Shown here: piece after piece, positions 19,961-29,791 of the stretch
How positions within the stretch are numbered: position 1 is the stretch's first letter
Layout: the number at the start of each line of letters is the position of its first letter
Notes under the pieces: generated by a model
Database searches by the model: none
What the model saw: the letters and a program-made list of their open reading frames with translations, nothing else
What the model was told of the DNA's origin: nothing
Translations under genes and position numbers: made by a program
NCBI GenBank assembly: GCA_002700095.1
Contig: PACL01000083.1
Location: forward strand, 1 to 59,547
DNA from: Fulvimarina sp.
GTDB lineage: Bacteria > Pseudomonadota > Alphaproteobacteria > Rhizobiales > Rhizobiaceae
Direction: 5' to 3'
DNA: 59,547 nt

Positions 19961-20492
19961 GGGGTCCCTCTCGGGCTTGTCTGTATCCAACGAAAGCAAG
20001 GCGATTCTGCAGCAAAGTCGTTAACGGGATGTTTACCAACGCAGCGCGGCTCGCGAGCCGTGTGCCGGAGGCGGCCGCGCGGGCTCGGATGGGTATGTCG
20101 GCATCGCGATCCGCCGGCATCATGCAGGGGGCCATGCGGCCTCCTGCAGAGGCGTCTGCACGCGACGAGGCCTCCGCCGGTTTTGCGATTGGACGACGAT
20201 CAAACGCTCGAGGTCGAGACGAGCTGCACGTGGGACGGCTTCGGGGGTATGCCGCTGCGCTCCGGAGCGGACGATGAAGCGATGGCATGCCCCGCTATTC
20301 GTCACGCGAAGAAGACCACTCATGGAAGCAGAAACAGAAGCGTCTGATGCGTCGTGAAGAGGATTTCGAACCGATTATCCTCGAGCCACGGTGACGCGTC
20401 TCTTCGTTCAGATTAAATCCCAAAATACCGTTGCGTAAGAAATCGCGCTCTGCCACTCATTCATTGGGCGCAAGCAAACGAGTTGGAAGACG
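19961..20492. other. Divergent intergenic region (mltB / RTX gene)
   Basis: About 530 bases hold no recognisable gene. The last 130 bases before the RTX start are AT-richer than the surroundings and probably contain its promoter. The RTX start is preceded by GTTGGAAGACG. Confidence 0.5.
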
Positions 20493-22604
20493 ATGACACA
20501 CACGCAGATCGTTCAGGGCTCGAATGGCGACTGGACCTTCATCCTTCCAGACCAGATCACCCTCACCCAGGGCGACGGGACAGGGCCGCTGGTCTTCGAT
20601 GGCACGCAGCAGCCGGCATTGGTCTTCAACGTCCATTACGACTTGGCGGCATTCAACAATCTCGCCGGCCTCCTGACGATCCAGGTCCTGGAGCCGGAAA
20701 ACAATGCCGACAGCGGCTTTAACGGCCTGCGCGGCACGGCGGCCTTCAATTTCTTCAATGAACTCGGCGTTCCCATCGAGGACGGCCCGTTGGGCGCGCT
20801 AGGCATCTTCGTGCAGGGTCCTGGCGACATCGATGATCCGGCAACCGAGGTCTATCACACGACCTATGCTCATTTTCACGGGGTGGAAGAGACCCTCGCT
20901 GATACGCCGTTCGGCACGAACACCTTCGACAGCGGTCTGGCGGTCACGCCGGGCGAATATCTCGCGCCTAATGTCATCACCGTCAACGGACGGATTCCGA
21001 CCTTTGCCACGGGAGAACTATGGCAGCCGGTGACACTGCACCAGCGACAGGTCATCGACAAGAATGACGACTTCACCATCAATTTCTACGTCAAACCAGG
21101 AGCTGTTCAGCAAACACCGGGACAAGCACCTGTCGCGAGCGCTGATTTTTCGACCAGCTATGCGGTGTCCACCAATGCGCTGCCGCATTATTCATTCTAC
21201 GCTGACATGTTCGACCCCGATGTCGGCTCGGATGCACTAGGAGACATACTCTTTTACGCCGAAAATTCGATCCAGATCGGCTACGAAGACGGAGATCAAG
21301 GCGAATATACGATCTACACTGGTGATTTTAAGTTCGCCGAGAATGCAAATACGGGTCATATTTATCTTGTAGAAGGTCACGTATCGGCAATATATCACCA
21401 ATACTACTATCATGACTATTCTGTCACGCCGGAAATATACTATTCAGGCATCTGGCAGGCCGGTTCAGTCGACATCACGGCCGCAGAGGCGCGGGATCTG
21501 TTCGGCCAAGCCTTTGGCGAGAGGTTGTTCCGCGGCGATGACACGTTGAGCGGCTCTGCCGAGACCGACCGGCTGTTCGCTTTCGCGGGCAACGACACCC
21601 TCATCGGCGGGGCAGGGGCGGACGAACTCAATGGCGGCAGTGGCAGCGACACGGCCAGCTATGCGGGATCGCTTTCCGTCAGGATCAATCTCACCAACGG
21701 CAGGGGCAGTTTTGGCGATGCCGAGGGCGACGTCCTGATCGGCATCGAGAACATTATCGGCTCTGAGCGTGCCGACACGCTCCTCGGCAACAGCGGCGCC
21801 AACGTCATCAACGGCGAAGGCGGCTTCGACGAAATCCACGGCTATGCCGGCAACGACCGACTCTATGGCGGCAACGGCCTCGACAAACTGTTCGGCGACT
21901 TCAATGCGGACATGCTGTTCGGCGGCGCCGGTGGAGACACGCTCAGCGGTGGCGCTGGTCCCGACAAGGTCTATGGAGAATCAGGCAACGACATCATCGT
22001 CGGAGATGCGGATGGCAGTGATGACATCTATGATGGCGGCACCGACATCGACACGGTCGACTACAGCGCTGTCACCTCCGCGATCAACGTCAACCTCGCC
22101 CTGAATTTCGCAATGGGAGCGCCGATCGGGATCGACCGGATCTTCCAGGTCGAGCGCATCCTTGCCGGCGCCGGCAACGACAAGCTCACCGGCAACTCCT
22201 TTACAACACTCCTTAGCGGCGCTGGCGGCAACGATGTCATCCTCGGCGGGAGTGGCGACAACAAGCTCTATGGCGGCGACGGCAACGACAATCTTCGCGG
22301 CTTCGCCGGCTTCGACCAGTTTTTCGGCGGCAACGGCAATGACCGGATGCAGGGCGATTTCAATGCCGACACCTTCATCTTCGCCAACGGCTTCGGCAAG
22401 GACATCATCGCCGACTTCGAAGCGCTCAATGCCGCGGAGAAGATCGACCTGTCCGGCGTGACGAACATCACCAGCTTCGCCGATCTGGTGGCCAACCACT
22501 TGACGCAGGTCGGTGGCAACGCCGTCATCACGGACGGCTTCAACACGATCACGTTGAACGGCGTCGCCATCGGCGATCTCGACGCCACCGACTTCATCTT
22601 CTGA
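20493..22604 (+). CDS. RTX (hemolysin-type calcium-binding repeat) protein 1
   Basis: This 703-residue protein has an N-terminal region of about 350 residues that I do not recognise (opening MTHTQIVQGSNGDWTF; contains YAHFHGVEE), then GGxGxD-type nonapeptide repeats from about residue 360 (LIGGAGADELNGGSG, YGGNGLDKLFGD, LSGGAGPDKVYGE), and a C-terminal secretion region ending DLDATDFIF, typical of type I secreted proteins of Rhizobiales. No signal peptide is present. It should be exported by a type I system, but no ABC/membrane-fusion genes are in the window. Residues 190-320 are encoded by clearly AT-richer DNA. The C-terminal half is colinear with the RTX protein at 39517-41055. It sits between mltB and galU, which I recall as near neighbours in relatives. 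Confidence 0.92.
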   Translation: MTHTQIVQGSNGDWTFILPDQITLTQGDGTGPLVFDGTQQPALVFNVHYDLAAFNNLAGLLTIQVLEPENNADSGFNGLRGTAAFNFFNELGVPIEDGPLGALGIFVQGPGDIDDPATEVYHTTYAHFHGVEETLADTPFGTNTFDSGLAVTPGEYLAPNVITVNGRIPTFATGELWQPVTLHQRQVIDKNDDFTINFYVKPGAVQQTPGQAPVASADFSTSYAVSTNALPHYSFYADMFDPDVGSDALGDILFYAENSIQIGYEDGDQGEYTIYTGDFKFAENANTGHIYLVEGHVSAIYHQYYYHDYSVTPEIYYSGIWQAGSVDITAAEARDLFGQAFGERLFRGDDTLSGSAETDRLFAFAGNDTLIGGAGADELNGGSGSDTASYAGSLSVRINLTNGRGSFGDAEGDVLIGIENIIGSERADTLLGNSGANVINGEGGFDEIHGYAGNDRLYGGNGLDKLFGDFNADMLFGGAGGDTLSGGAGPDKVYGESGNDIIVGDADGSDDIYDGGTDIDTVDYSAVTSAINVNLALNFAMGAPIGIDRIFQVERILAGAGNDKLTGNSFTTLLSGAGGNDVILGGSGDNKLYGGDGNDNLRGFAGFDQFFGGNGNDRMQGDFNADTFIFANGFGKDIIADFEALNAAEKIDLSGVTNITSFADLVANHLTQVGGNAVITDGFNTITLNGVAIGDLDATDFIF

Positions 22605-22627
22605 ACGCCGCAACGAAACACCTGGAC

Positions 22628-22677
22628 CCCCGCAAGAGACGGCGCCGGCCGCGAGGCTGACGCCGTCTCTTGCGGGG
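22628..22677 (+). terminator. Perfect 17-bp inverted repeat after RTX gene 1
   Basis: CCCCGCAAGAGACGGCG (22628-22644) and its exact complement (22661-22677) flank a 16-nt loop, 23 nt after the RTX stop codon. No U-run follows. It is a strong hairpin likely to terminate transcription or protect the mRNA end. A similarly placed hairpin follows RTX gene 2. Confidence 0.7.
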
Positions 22678-22878
22678 CGAGCAACACGAGGCTTCAAGGG
22701 CGCTCGAGGGGGGGCGCTTGCCTGCCTATTGCCTCGACTCAAGCGGCGCCGACCGGACGCCGGCCAACCGTCGAACTGCGTTTTCGTCGCGGCTGCCTGT
22801 TGACTTTGGGATGGCGCACAAGATTTTGATGCGCTCATCGAACCGACCCTTCGGTCGCATTTCAGGAGAAGCCTTTCG

Positions 22879-23766
22879 ATGAAGAAGGTCCGCAAAGCCG
22901 TATTTCCCGTGGCCGGTCTGGGAACACGGTTCCTGCCTGCCACCAAGGCGATCCCCAAGGAGATGCTGACGGTCGTCGACCGGCCGGTGATCCAGTATGT
23001 GGTGGACGAGGCGAGGGAAGCCGGCATCGACCACCTGATCTTCGTGACGGGCCGCAACAAGGGCGTCATCGAGGACTATTTCGACATCCAGGTCGAGCTC
23101 TCGAACACGCTCGCCGAGCGCGGCAAGACGGCTGAACTGAAGCTCCTCGACGACCTCCAGCCCAAGCCTGGCACCGCGAGCTTCACCCGCCAGCAGGCGC
23201 CCCTCGGGCTCGGCCACGCCATCTGGTGCGCCCGCGACCTCGTCGGCAACGAGCCCTTCGCGATCCTTCTGCCCGACATGATCATGCAGGCCGAGAAAGG
23301 CTGCCTCGCCGAAATGGTGGCGCTCTACGAGAAGACCGGCGGCAACGTCATCTCGGTCGAGGAATGCGATCCGCAGGAGACCCACAAATACGGCATCGTC
23401 GGCAAGGGCGACGCCGTCGGCAACGGCTTCAAGATCACCGGCATGGTCGAAAAGCCCAAGCCCGAGGACGCGCCGTCGAATTTCTCGATCTCCGGTCGCT
23501 ACATCCTGCAGCCGGAGATCTTCGACATTCTCGCTACCCAGGAAAAGGGCGCGGGCAACGAGATCCAGCTCACCGACGGCATGCTGAAGCTCGCCGAAAG
23601 TCAGGACTTCGCCGCCTATCCCTTCACCGGCCGCACCTTCGACTGCGGTTCGAAGGAAGGCTTCATCGAGGCGAACGTCGCCTTCGCCCTCTACCGGACG
23701 GACATTCGCGACAAGGTCATCGGCAACATGGAAAAGCTGATGAACACGGTGAAGCCGGCCGAGTGA
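22879..23766 (+). CDS. galU: UTP-glucose-1-phosphate uridylyltransferase
   Basis: This 295-residue cytoplasmic enzyme makes UDP-glucose for exopolysaccharide, lipopolysaccharide core and glucans. The nucleotide-binding loop [19 protein letters not shown] is intact, as are [23 protein letters not shown] and the C-terminal [17 protein letters not shown]. The ATG at 22879 has CAGGAGAAG upstream. Length is normal. Confidence 0.97.
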   Translation: MKKVRKAVFPVAGLGTRFLPATKAIPKEMLTVVDRPVIQYVVDEAREAGIDHLIFVTGRNKGVIEDYFDIQVELSNTLAERGKTAELKLLDDLQPKPGTASFTRQQAPLGLGHAIWCARDLVGNEPFAILLPDMIMQAEKGCLAEMVALYEKTGGNVISVEECDPQETHKYGIVGKGDAVGNGFKITGMVEKPKPEDAPSNFSISGRYILQPEIFDILATQEKGAGNEIQLTDGMLKLAESQDFAAYPFTGRTFDCGSKEGFIEANVAFALYRTDIRDKVIGNMEKLMNTVKPAE

Positions 23767-23950
23767 TCCGGTCCGGCGCCGTCTGGGGCTGCCGGGCGCG
23801 AGCCCGGCGGCCGCTTGCGCCCAAAGGGGCGTTCGGCGCGATGAACGCCTGCCGGCGCGCGGTTCCGCCGCGCTCCGCATTTCGGCCGCGACGACGGTCG
23901 TCCCGTCCCATCACCAGCTACATGAATGGCAAGTCTCGAAGGGAGGCCGG

Positions 23951-24562
23951 ATGAGCGTCGCGGATCGTGTGCGGCTGGGCGAGGTCACCGTCCTGGCGGA
24001 TGACTGGGGCGTCCTGAAAAAGACCGTCTTCGATTTCCGCCGTGCCGACGGCAGCTGGCAACGCCAGACCCGCGAGACCTACGACCGGGGCAATGGCGCG
24101 GTCATCCTGCCCTATGATCCCGTCGCGGGGCGGGTGATCCTCATCCGGCAGTTCCGTTTCCCGGCCTTCGTCAGCGGCTGCGACGAGCTGATGATCGAGG
24201 CCCCGGCGGGGCTTCTCGATGCGGCGGCGCCGGAAGAGCGGATCCGGGCCGAGCTCGAGGAGGAGGCCGGCCTGCGGGTGCGGGAAGTCGAGCGGCTCTG
24301 GGACGTGTTCATGAGCCCCGGCTCGGTTACCGAACGGCTGTTCTTCTTCGTCGCCCGCTACGACAGTTCGCACCGGGCGGGCACCGGCGGCGGCATCGCC
24401 GCGGAGGGCGAGGACATCGAAGTCCTCGACCTCGCCTTCGCCGAAGCCCTCAAGATGACCCGCGACGGCCGGATCCGCGACGCCAAGACCATCATGCTGC
24501 TGCAGCATGCGGCGCTGACGATCTTCGCCGGTCGCTCCGGGGCCGAGCCAGCCCCCGCCTGA
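23951..24562 (+). CDS. nudK: NUDIX hydrolase, NudK (GDP-mannose pyrophosphatase) type
   Basis: This 203-residue protein resembles NudK/YffH-type sugar nucleotide pyrophosphatases: YDRGNGAVILPYDPVAGRVILIRQFRFPAF and the pre-box EAPAGLLD are characteristic. The Nudix box GLLDAAAPEERIRAELEEEAG has the same length as that of E. coli NudK, with the metal-binding ELEEE core kept, but the Glu normally six residues after the first Gly is Ala. The MSPGSVTERLFFFVARYD segment after the box matches the subfamily. It may recycle GDP-mannose or ADP-ribose-type sugars. It is convergent with the outer membrane protein gene. Confidence 0.85.
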   Translation: MSVADRVRLGEVTVLADDWGVLKKTVFDFRRADGSWQRQTRETYDRGNGAVILPYDPVAGRVILIRQFRFPAFVSGCDELMIEAPAGLLDAAAPEERIRAELEEEAGLRVREVERLWDVFMSPGSVTERLFFFVARYDSSHRAGTGGGIAAEGEDIEVLDLAFAEALKMTRDGRIRDAKTIMLLQHAALTIFAGRSGAEPAPA

Positions 24563-24578
24563 GCGTCCCGCAGGCGGG
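24554..24578. terminator. Hairpin between convergent nudK and beta-barrel gene
   Basis: CCCGCCTG (24554-24561) and CAGGCGGG (24571-24578) form an 8-bp stem overlapping the nudK stop codon. It probably ends both transcripts, though neither side has a U-run. Confidence 0.4.
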
Positions 24579-24604
24579 CGCCAGAGCCGGCGACCCCGAC
24601 GGCC

Positions 24605-26362
24605 TCAGCGCTGTAGCGTGATGCCGAGCCGGATGGTGTCGGCACTGTAGCGGCTGTCCTCGGCGACCGCGAAGGACCGGCGGTGCTCGTAGGAGCCGGT
24701 CAGGGCGAACTGGCGGTTGAGCCAGTAGTTGAATCCGGCTTCGCCCGACAGCAGCAGCTTGTCGTCGTTCTCGATCGTCGAATCCTCATAGCCGAGCCGT
24801 GCCGCCGCGGTCAGCGTCGTGCGGGCGCCGACGGAATGGGCGATGGTGAGGGAGGTCTCGTAGTTTGTCGTCGCCGACTGGCCGGTCAGCTCCGGCGCGA
24901 AGCTGGTGAGGGCGGCGAGGGTCACGTCCGTGCCCCGCTGCGGCGACCAGACGAGGCTCGCGTCGAGGGTCGTCGCGCTCGCCGTGCGAGCCGCCTCGTC
25001 GTCCGGCAGATACCAGGCATAGCCGACGGCGATCTCGCCCTTCAGCTTGTCGCGCAGGTCGAGGGCGACGCCGGTGCGCAGCGCCGGCAACCAGGCATCG
25101 CGCGACGGGCCGTCCCGTTCACTTGGCTGGGGCACGTCGAAGAGCCGCCGGCCGAGGCTCGCCTCGACGAAGGGCTTGATGGCCGGGGAGAGGTCGAAGC
25201 CGGTGCGCAGCGCCGCGCTCAGCGTCGTATAGTCTTCGTCGACGCTGCCCTCCGGCAGGCTCAGATAGGACCGCCGCGCCGCCGTCAGCGTGCCGCCGAC
25301 GCTCACCGGATGGAAGTCGTGGGTGAGTTCGGCCGCCAGCGACCCGGAGAACACGTCGGCCCGGCCGGAAAGGGATTCGTCGTCGAGGACGTCCGAATAG
25401 TCCTCGCGGGCGAAATCGATCGCACCGCGCAGCGTCGCCACCGTGTCGCGGGAGATGTCGAGCCGCAGGCGGCCGTCGACTGCCGCGCTCGGATCCTGCT
25501 GCTCGTCCCCTGCGAAGTCCTTGCGGTAGGAAAAGCGCGAGTTGAACTCGGCCTGGTGGCTCGACCAGTCGGAGACGAGGCGCGAGGAGAGGATCGTCTC
25601 GGTGAAGGCGCCGCTGGTGGCATCCCTCTCGTTCTGGAGGTTGCTGGAGGCGCCGATCGTCTGGATCAGCTCCGGATAGAGGATGAAGGTGCCGACCCGC
25701 ACGCCGATGGGCGCGAAGGGATCGTCGGCGTCGGCGCGGTTCAGCCGGCGGACGCGGTCCACCGTCTCGGCCGCCTGGTTGCTGCGCAGGATCGACTGGA
25801 CGCCCCGCGTCTCGTCGGTGACGCCGGCGCCGAGCGCCGGGTTGAGCGGATCGGGCAGGTCGTCGCCCTGGCTTTCACTGGGAGCCGCCTCGCCGTCGTC
25901 CGCTGCCTCGCCGTCCCCGCGCCGCTCCTCGCCGGCCCTCGCGGCGGGGCTTGCCGAGGTGTTGGCGCGTCCCGCCGGCATGGAGAGGCCATCGCCGGGG
26001 ACAAGGGAGGGCGGGCCGTCATCGAGGTCGAAGCTTTGCCGTGGGCGGGTTCCGGGCGCACCGGCGTCGGGCCCGGGATCGGCCGCGTCCTCGGCCGCGG
26101 GATCTGCGACCTGCCGCAGCTGCGAGGGATCGTCGCCTTTCTCGCCCGGCGCTGTGATGTCCTGGCGATTGTAGGCGCCGAGCGCCTCGATCAGGTCGGC
26201 ATTCGGATCGGCAAGGCGGCTGGAGCTCGGATTGCCCTCGACGGTCCGCCGCAGCGACTGGTCGCTGGACAGGTCCTGTGCGGGCGCCGGCGAGGCGGAC
26301 ACGGCAAGCCAGGCCGCCAAGAGCAGCATCACCGGCAAAACCCGTCCGTCTTTCTGGTCCAT
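24605..26362 (-). CDS. Outer membrane beta-barrel protein
   Basis: This 585-residue exported protein has a signal peptide (LPVMLLLAAWLAVSASPAPAQ), a long acidic disordered region (residues 40-200, Asp/Glu/Ala/Pro-rich), and a C-terminal half of alternating amphipathic strands ending YSADTIRLGITLQR. This layout matches the outer membrane beta-barrel proteins (OMP_b-brl_2-like) that Rhizobiales carry near polysaccharide genes. Strand-like examples are VDGRLRLDISRDTVATLRGA and TNYETSLTIAHSVGARTTLT. No enzyme motif is seen. It is divergent from kdsD and convergent with nudK. It may be a porin-like or anchoring barrel. Confidence 0.8.
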   Translation of the reverse strand: MDQKDGRVLPVMLLLAAWLAVSASPAPAQDLSSDQSLRRTVEGNPSSSRLADPNADLIEALGAYNRQDITAPGEKGDDPSQLRQVADPAAEDAADPGPDAGAPGTRPRQSFDLDDGPPSLVPGDGLSMPAGRANTSASPAARAGEERRGDGEAADDGEAAPSESQGDDLPDPLNPALGAGVTDETRGVQSILRSNQAAETVDRVRRLNRADADDPFAPIGVRVGTFILYPELIQTIGASSNLQNERDATSGAFTETILSSRLVSDWSSHQAEFNSRFSYRKDFAGDEQQDPSAAVDGRLRLDISRDTVATLRGAIDFAREDYSDVLDDESLSGRADVFSGSLAAELTHDFHPVSVGGTLTAARRSYLSLPEGSVDEDYTTLSAALRTGFDLSPAIKPFVEASLGRRLFDVPQPSERDGPSRDAWLPALRTGVALDLRDKLKGEIAVGYAWYLPDDEAARTASATTLDASLVWSPQRGTDVTLAALTSFAPELTGQSATTNYETSLTIAHSVGARTTLTAAARLGYEDSTIENDDKLLLSGEAGFNYWLNRQFALTGSYEHRRSFAVAEDSRYSADTIRLGITLQR

Positions 26363-26621
26363 CGTCGCGCGTCGTCCGGCGTGTCTGTTGGCTTCCCACG
26401 TCCACTCGGCGGGATGGGGAGTTCAGCGGCATTGACCGATTGTTGCAGATCGGACACTTCTGGGAGGAGAACCTAGCCGCCGGTGGTTGCGCGAAACAGG
26501 AATCGCCGCGTCGTCCCGATACGGTCACGTTTGCGTCAGATAGCCGAAGGCTTCATTCCATCGTCGGGTGCGTCGGTCGTCTCGGCCGCAGCCAGCCCGG
26601 CCAAGACGAGAAGAACGAACG

Positions 26622-27623
26622 ATGTCCCTGCCCAACGTCGAGATTGCCGCCGCGAACGACCAGGTCGGTTCGCGCTCCGCCGCCCACACGATCGAGACCG
26701 AGATCGAGGCGCTGAAGGCACTCGCGGCGCTGATCAAGACGGACATGGCGGCGAGCTTCGAGGCGGCCCTCGATCTCATCGCCTCGGTCTCCGGGCGGCT
26801 GATCGTCACCGGCGTCGGCAAGAGCGGCCATATCGGCTCGAAGATCGCCGCGACCTTCGCTTCGACCGGGACGCCGGCCTTCTTCGTCCATCCTTCCGAG
26901 GCCAATCACGGCGATCTCGGCATGATCGGCAAGGACGACGCGATCCTCGCCATGTCCTGGTCCGGTGAGACGGCCGAGCTCTACGGCATCGTCGCCTATT
27001 CCCGCCGCTTCCGCATTCCCTTGGTCGCCGTCACCTCGCGGCCGAATTCGACGCTCGCCCGCGAGGCGGACGTGACGCTGCTCCTGCCGCGGGCGACCGA
27101 GGCCTGTCCGCTCGGTCTCGCGCCGACCTCCTCCTCGACCATGCAGCTCGTCATGGGCGATGCGCTTGCCGTGGCCCTCCTCGAACGCCGCGGCTTCACC
27201 CCCGACGACTTCCACGTCTTCCATCCGGGCGGCCAGCTGGGCGCCAGCCTGAAGCACGTCTCCGACATCATGCATACCGGCGAGGCGATGCCGCTGGTCG
27301 CCTCCGGCACGCTGATGTCCGAGGCGATCATCACCATGTCGCGCAAGGGCTTCGGCTGCGTCGGCGTGATCGGCGAGGACGGCCGCCTGAAGGGCATCAT
27401 CACCGACGGCGACCTGCGCCGCCACCTCGATCCGGGCCTGCTCGCCCGCACCGTCGACCACGTGATGACCGCCGATCCGAAGACCATCCGGCCGGACACC
27501 CTCGCCGTCGCGGCGCTGGAGATGATCAACCCCCGCAACATCACCGCCGTCATGGTGGTGCGCGAGGGCCGGCCGGTCGGCATCGTCCACCTGCACGACC
27601 TCCTGCGCCTCGGCGTTGCCTGA
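26622..27623 (+). CDS. kdsD: D-arabinose 5-phosphate isomerase
   Basis: This 333-residue enzyme converts ribulose 5-phosphate to arabinose 5-phosphate, the first step to KDO of lipopolysaccharide. The SIS domain (about residues 45-180; VTGVGKSGHIGSKIAATFAS, AMSWSGETAEL, EACPLGLAPTSSSTMQLVMGDALA) is followed by two CBS domains (about 210-330). DFHVFHPGGQLGASL is the conserved linker. The ATG at 26622 (MSLPNVEI) is preferred to the GTG at 26568. Whether it serves KDO or capsule synthesis cannot be separated by sequence; no capsule genes are near. Confidence 0.93.
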   Translation: MSLPNVEIAAANDQVGSRSAAHTIETEIEALKALAALIKTDMAASFEAALDLIASVSGRLIVTGVGKSGHIGSKIAATFASTGTPAFFVHPSEANHGDLGMIGKDDAILAMSWSGETAELYGIVAYSRRFRIPLVAVTSRPNSTLAREADVTLLLPRATEACPLGLAPTSSSTMQLVMGDALAVALLERRGFTPDDFHVFHPGGQLGASLKHVSDIMHTGEAMPLVASGTLMSEAIITMSRKGFGCVGVIGEDGRLKGIITDGDLRRHLDPGLLARTVDHVMTADPKTIRPDTLAVAALEMINPRNITAVMVVREGRPVGIVHLHDLLRLGVA

Positions 27624-27742
27624 GCGGGTAGTCCGCGGCAACGGTCGCGGCGCTCCGGCCCATGGGCGGGGGGAACGGGCTGCCGAGTCGAGGCAGGGCT
27701 GCCGCAGACCGGCGGCTCGCCTGACCGGCCCGTGCCGACCCC

Positions 27743-28417
27743 TCAGGTCCGCCCGCCGACCTCGTCGAGATGATCCAGCATATCGGCCGGATCCTCATAG
27801 ACCCGGAACGCGCCCGAGCGTTCCAGTTCCTCCCCGCCATAGCCGCCGGACAGGAGCCCGACGCCGAGCGCCCGGCAGCGCTGGGCGGCGAGCATGTCCC
27901 AGATCGAATCGCCGATCACCATCGAATTTTCCGTCGCGACCCCGAGGCGCTCCGCCGCGGCGATGAACAGGTCGGGCTCGGGCTTGGCGTATTTCACGGC
28001 GTCCCTTGTGACCACCGGCACCGCGTCCGGGTCGATGCCGAGCCGGTCGAGATTGTGCTTCGCCGTCTCCATCCGCCCGCTGGTCGCGATCGCCCAGGCG
28101 AGCTTCTCGCGGGTCAGGGCGTCGAGCAACTCGCGTGCCCCCGGCAGGGGCACGACGCTGCGCGAATGGCTCCTGTAGGCCTCCGCATGGGCCTCACGCA
28201 GCCGCTCGCGGCGCTCCTCGGTGATCTCCTCGCCGATCTCGCGCAGCAGCTGGTTGGTGAACAGCCCGCCGCTCATGCCGATCTTGCGATGGATCCGCCA
28301 GACCGACAGGGCAATGCCCTCGGCGTCGAGCGCGTCCTTCCAGGAGAGGACGTGCTGGTAGACGCTGTCGACCAGCGTGCCGTCGAGATCAAAGAGGAAG
28401 GCGGGGCTTTGGCGCAT
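27743..28417 (-). CDS. HAD-superfamily phosphatase (PGP/beta-phosphoglucomutase-like)
   Basis: This 224-residue protein has haloacid dehalogenase motif I (FLFDLDGTLVDSVYQHV), motif II (WAIATSG), the motif III Lys (DAVKYAKPEPDLF) and motif IV (MVIGDSIWDMLAA). The alpha-helical cap inserted after motif I (residues 15-85) is of the type used by phosphoglycolate phosphatases and sugar phosphatases. The ATG at 28417 is preceded by GGAGGCGATC, a strong ribosome-binding site. The substrate is unknown. Confidence 0.9.
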   Translation of the reverse strand: MRQSPAFLFDLDGTLVDSVYQHVLSWKDALDAEGIALSVWRIHRKIGMSGGLFTNQLLREIGEEITEERRERLREAHAEAYRSHSRSVVPLPGARELLDALTREKLAWAIATSGRMETAKHNLDRLGIDPDAVPVVTRDAVKYAKPEPDLFIAAAERLGVATENSMVIGDSIWDMLAAQRCRALGVGLLSGGYGGEELERSGAFRVYEDPADMLDHLDEVGGRT

Positions 28418-28706
28418 GATCGCCTCCGGAGGCTGGGGAGAGGGGAAGATAAGCCACACGAGGTCAGGATCCATGGCGGTCGCCGAAACGCCATGCGCCG
28501 TGCCTCGCCCCCTTGGACCCCTCGCCGATGCTGCACCGGTGCCGGCCTCCCGCCCGGCTCCGGCGAAGCTTCTGTCATCCAAATGAAAAACTCCACGGAC
28601 CGGCATGAGATTGCCGCTGGACAGGGCCCGAAAGCTTTTCTATAAGGCCGCCACTCCCCGCCGCATCGGCCTTGCAGAAACGCTGTAAGCGAGCATCGGC
28701 GGCGGC

Positions 28707-28782
28707 GCCCGGGTAGCTCAGTTGGTAGAGCATGCGACTGAAAATCGCAGTGTCACTGGTTCGATTCCAGTCCCGGGCACCA
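28707..28782 (+). tRNA. tRNA-Phe (GAA)
   Basis: A 76-nt tRNA with encoded CCA. The acceptor stem GCCCGGG pairs with CCCGGGC before ACCA; the D arm is GCTCAGTTGGTAGAGC; the anticodon loop CTGAAAA gives anticodon GAA; the T arm is CTGGTTCGATTCCAG. All stems pair. It is a lone tRNA between the HAD phosphatase and the AAA ATPase gene. Confidence 0.98.
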
Positions 28783-29166
28783 TCCCTTTTTCCGGCCTGA
28801 GCCTGACGACTTGCAGCGACCGCTTCGCCGCCTGCTCGTCTGTTCGCCTCGCCGGAGAGGCCTTCTCCCGGCCCATGCTTCCTTGCGAAGGCGTCCCGCA
28901 CCAGACGCGGTGATCGGCTGTCTCGGCCGGGACGGGCACTTGGCCCGGCATCGGGGGGAGGGTCCTCTCCACGGCTGACGCGATTGCGCTGGCACCCGCC
29001 GCCCGAAACCCGGATCCACAATTCTGAACCGGGGATCTGCTTGGGCAACCGGCATCCGTCGTCGCGCCTGCTGCAACTCGTCGGCGTTTCGCCGGCACGC
29101 CGGTTCCGCCATCCGCGGGGCGGGCCCGCTTCGTCCGGCAGTCGCAGGCGGAAACGACAAGAGACC
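28783..29166. other. Intergenic region after tRNA-Phe
   Basis: About 385 bases carry no convincing gene. A short CTTTTT run follows the tRNA. No integrase or attachment-site duplication of the tRNA 3' end was seen within the window. Confidence 0.5.
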
Positions 29167-29712
29167 ATGGCAGACTTCGTCATCATCTCCGGTTGCTCCG
29201 GTGGCGGTAAATCGACCCTTCTCGCCGAACTCGCTCGACGCGGCCAGCGGGTCGTCGAGGAACCCGGCCGTCGCATCGTCGCAGAGGAGCGCCGCACCGG
29301 CGGATCGGCCTTGCCCTGGCTCGATCCGGTGGCCTTCGCCCGCCGCGCCGTGGCGATGGCCGAGCAGGACTGTACGCGACTTGCGGGGGCGGTCGGTCCG
29401 GTGTTCCTCGATCGCGGCCTGATCGATGCGACGACGGCGCTCGAACACGCCACGGGCAAGCGTTGCCTCGACAGGATTGCACGGCGGCACAGGTTCCATC
29501 GCCGTGTCTTCATGACGCCGCCCTGGCCGGAGATCTTCCTTGGCGACGCGGATCGCCGGCATGGCCTTGGCGAGGCGATGGCCGAATACGAGCGTCTCCA
29601 GCTCGCCTATCGGGAGCTCGGCTACCGGACCGAGACGCTGCCGAAATCCTCGGTCGCCAGCCGCGCCGATCACGTGGTCGCGACGCTGCAGCGCGACGGC
29701 CTCGTCATCTGA
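29167..29712 (+). CDS. AAA-family ATPase (P-loop kinase-like)
   Basis: This 181-residue protein has a Walker A loop near the N-terminus (IISGCSGGGKSTLLAELARRG) and a FLDRGLIDA segment typical of the AAA_28 group of predicted P-loop NTPases/kinases, with RRHRFHRRVFMTPPWPEIF as a lid-like Arg-rich region. Relatives are single-domain proteins thought to phosphorylate small molecules, none proven. The ATG at 29167 (MADFVI) has AAGAGA upstream. It is convergent with pyc. Confidence 0.8.
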   Translation: MADFVIISGCSGGGKSTLLAELARRGQRVVEEPGRRIVAEERRTGGSALPWLDPVAFARRAVAMAEQDCTRLAGAVGPVFLDRGLIDATTALEHATGKRCLDRIARRHRFHRRVFMTPPWPEIFLGDADRRHGLGEAMAEYERLQLAYRELGYRTETLPKSSVASRADHVVATLQRDGLVI

Positions 29713-29791
29713 TTCAAGCCGGCGCCGGGCCGCGTGCCGGGCCGCGGGCCGCGGGTCGCCCCGCGATCCGGCCGCAGCGGCGGTCGCCGCG

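Noticed and set aside
21540..22420. Regular short DNA repeats that might be a CRISPR array
   Set aside because: They are the 27-bp period of the GGxGxD protein repeats; no identical repeats with unique spacers exist.
28707..29166. tRNA-Phe as an integration site for a genomic island
   Set aside because: No integrase gene and no second copy of the tRNA 3' end were found within the window; the nearby AT-rich gene is 4 kb away with normal genes between.
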